Source: Bacillus tuaregi (lineage in GTDB: Bacteria; Bacillota; Bacilli; Bacillales; Cytobacillaceae). Taken from it: a stretch of 64,000 nucleotides of DNA. The translations under genes and the position numbers were made by a program. The stretch spans positions 2,368,689 through 2,432,688 of the forward strand of contig NZ_LT629731.1 of the NCBI RefSeq assembly GCF_900104575.1, read 5' to 3'. Every line of letters starts with the position of its first letter. Within the stretch, counting starts at the first letter, position 1. Below, one piece after another: positions 63,088 to 64,000 of this stretch. Below the pieces are notes generated by a model. It had not been told where the DNA came from. It saw only the letters and a list, made by a program, of their open reading frames with translations, and made no database searches.

Positions 63088-63885
63088 TTGCTGCAATTCA
63101 CTCGACTGTTCCCAAGTAATCTTTATTTTATCCTACTTTTTATGGTAGCACTAATCAGTTTTCAACTTAATCATCTTACCGTTGAATTTTTTGTACTATT
63201 CACATTATTTATTATTGTTGCGTTTTTAAAGGAAAAACAAAGAGCTTTTGTATGGATGACAATTGCTTACTTCCTTGGCGAATTTCTTCATTTATATGCT
63301 AATCGCTTCCTAAACGAGATGGATTTACCAATACAAACTGTTTTTATCGTAGAAAAACTATTATTATTGTTTCCGATTTTCAGCATATTATATGTTAGCT
63401 ATAAATTCAAACAAAATCGGTCCTTCATACTCATGAGAACATTTAGTAAAGAAGCTATTTCAGAATGGTACCGTTCAAGTCGAAGGAAAAGAAACTTCCT
63501 TCTATCGTTCACTATTTTAGCTCTACTTCTGTCATTTATTTCATTAGTTCAACAGTCTTTTTCCATTACTAAATTAGGTCATTTCCTTTTATTTGTATTA
63601 ATAAGCAGTATTATAGAAGAAATTCTTTGGCGAGGACTATTGATGCAGGCTATGCATACCCTAACCAATAAATGGACTGCCGTGATTCTCTCGAGTATTT
63701 GCTATGGTTGTTCTTATCTGATGTATGGTTATTCTATCGGCATTTGTTTTGTATTCGCTTTATCGGGGGTTTTATACGCCTTGATGACCCTTTACTATAA
63801 GAATCTTATCCCCGCTTTTCTATGTCACTATTCCATTCTAAGCCTGGTGATTTTAGTGAAAATGATTCCATTTCCATTTTTATAG
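63088..63885 (+). CDS. CPBP-family (CAAX protease-like) membrane protein
   Basis: A 265-residue protein with about seven membrane helices. Motif 1 of the CPBP/ABI family is present as IIEEILWRGLL (E-E-x3-R, about residues 173-180). The second motif, usually FxxxH, reads YGCSY, and the third, HxxxN, reads HYSIL, so two metal-binding positions look altered. It may be inactive or use other residues. Members are intramembrane proteases linked to bacteriocin immunity or signalling. The start is TTG 63088 after GAGGTG. Confidence 0.75.
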   Translation: MLQFTRLFPSNLYFILLFMVALISFQLNHLTVEFFVLFTLFIIVAFLKEKQRAFVWMTIAYFLGEFLHLYANRFLNEMDLPIQTVFIVEKLLLLFPIFSILYVSYKFKQNRSFILMRTFSKEAISEWYRSSRRKRNFLLSFTILALLLSFISLVQQSFSITKLGHFLLFVLISSIIEEILWRGLLMQAMHTLTNKWTAVILSSICYGCSYLMYGYSIGICFVFALSGVLYALMTLYYKNLIPAFLCHYSILSLVILVKMIPFPFL

Positions 63886-63987
63886 ACAAATTTTTTTACC
63901 TATTTCCTTTTTCATGTTTTAATTAAGATTGTTTGCTACTATTTTTGGGGGCATTCAAGACAACTAGAGACGAAGGGGATGGGTTTC

Positions 63988-64000
63988 ATGAATATTTCAG
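63988..64000 (+). CDS. Start of a gene cut by the window edge
   Basis: GAAGGGG is followed by two in-frame ATG codons (63979 and 63988), and the frame runs off the window after four codons from the second. Only the beginning is visible, so no function can be given. Confidence 0.4.

Noticed and set aside
62847-63101. Separate 84-residue protein ending at the TGA
   Set aside because: It covers only half of a HesB-like protein, and its first 48 residues upstream of the ribosome site are not part of the family; the read-through frame explains the region better.

Overview
The window reads as chromosomal DNA of a low-GC, endospore-forming Bacillaceae bacterium (Bacillus or Neobacillus-like). The basis is AT-rich intergenic DNA, strong AGGAGG-type ribosome sites with frequent TTG and GTG starts, Rho-independent terminators after most operons, a KinB-like sporulation kinase, and Bacillus-type gene sets (plsY, parE-parC, yneT; the yng leucine-catabolism cluster with scoAB). 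No rRNA, tRNA, CRISPR array, prophage or intact transposase was seen. The genus is an inference.

Layout. 1-4.7 kb: a cut-off membrane-anchored protein, a hotdog thioesterase, a P-loop protein with a Gls24-like tail, a crotonase, a small secreted protein and a KinB-like kinase. 4.9-7.8 kb: a GntR-controlled ABC-transporter operon with a clear operator. 7.9-13.7 kb: a D-xylose symporter next to a three-gene sensing system (anchored sugar-binding protein, LytS-type kinase, YesN-type regulator). 14.7-24.5 kb: a nine-gene operon for leucine/isovalerate breakdown to acetyl-CoA and acetoacetyl-CoA, with a divergent PucR-type regulator. 26.7-36.5 kb: stand-alone genes (amidohydrolase, catalase, MATE pump, DsrE protein, Fra-like iron chaperone, quinone oxidoreductase, autoregulated MerR protein), a cobalamin riboswitch in front of a 39-codon gene, and a tandem hairpin repeat. 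36.6-45.3 kb: MaoC, DUF1697, TetR, a UvrA paralogue, a PH-domain protein, an anion permease, and a TVP38/YdjY pair. 45.8-53.1 kb: a PBP1A-type penicillin-binding protein divergent from an FHA-winged-helix protein, a MarR/Fe-S protein operon, a TSUP exporter and a secreted repeat protein. 53.2-64 kb: parE-parC with a LexA box, yneT, a GH18 enzyme, plsY, a soluble histidine kinase, a small acidic protein, a HesB-like gene read through an in-frame TGA, and a CPBP-family membrane protein.

Most noteworthy: (i) the HesB/IscA-like gene at 62667-62957, whose only interruption is a TGA at the position of the family's metal-binding cysteine, which marks it as a probable selenoprotein; (ii) a complete AdoCbl-type riboswitch at about 30544-30707, with a terminator, whose only visible target is an uncharacterised 39-residue protein; (iii) a xylose-sensing cassette in which the transporter mRNA carries a 9-bp hairpin between its ribosome site and start codon; (iv) two families of hairpin repeats.

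Many start codons were moved downstream of the longest possible start, on the evidence of ribosome-binding-site spacing; each case is explained in its entry.
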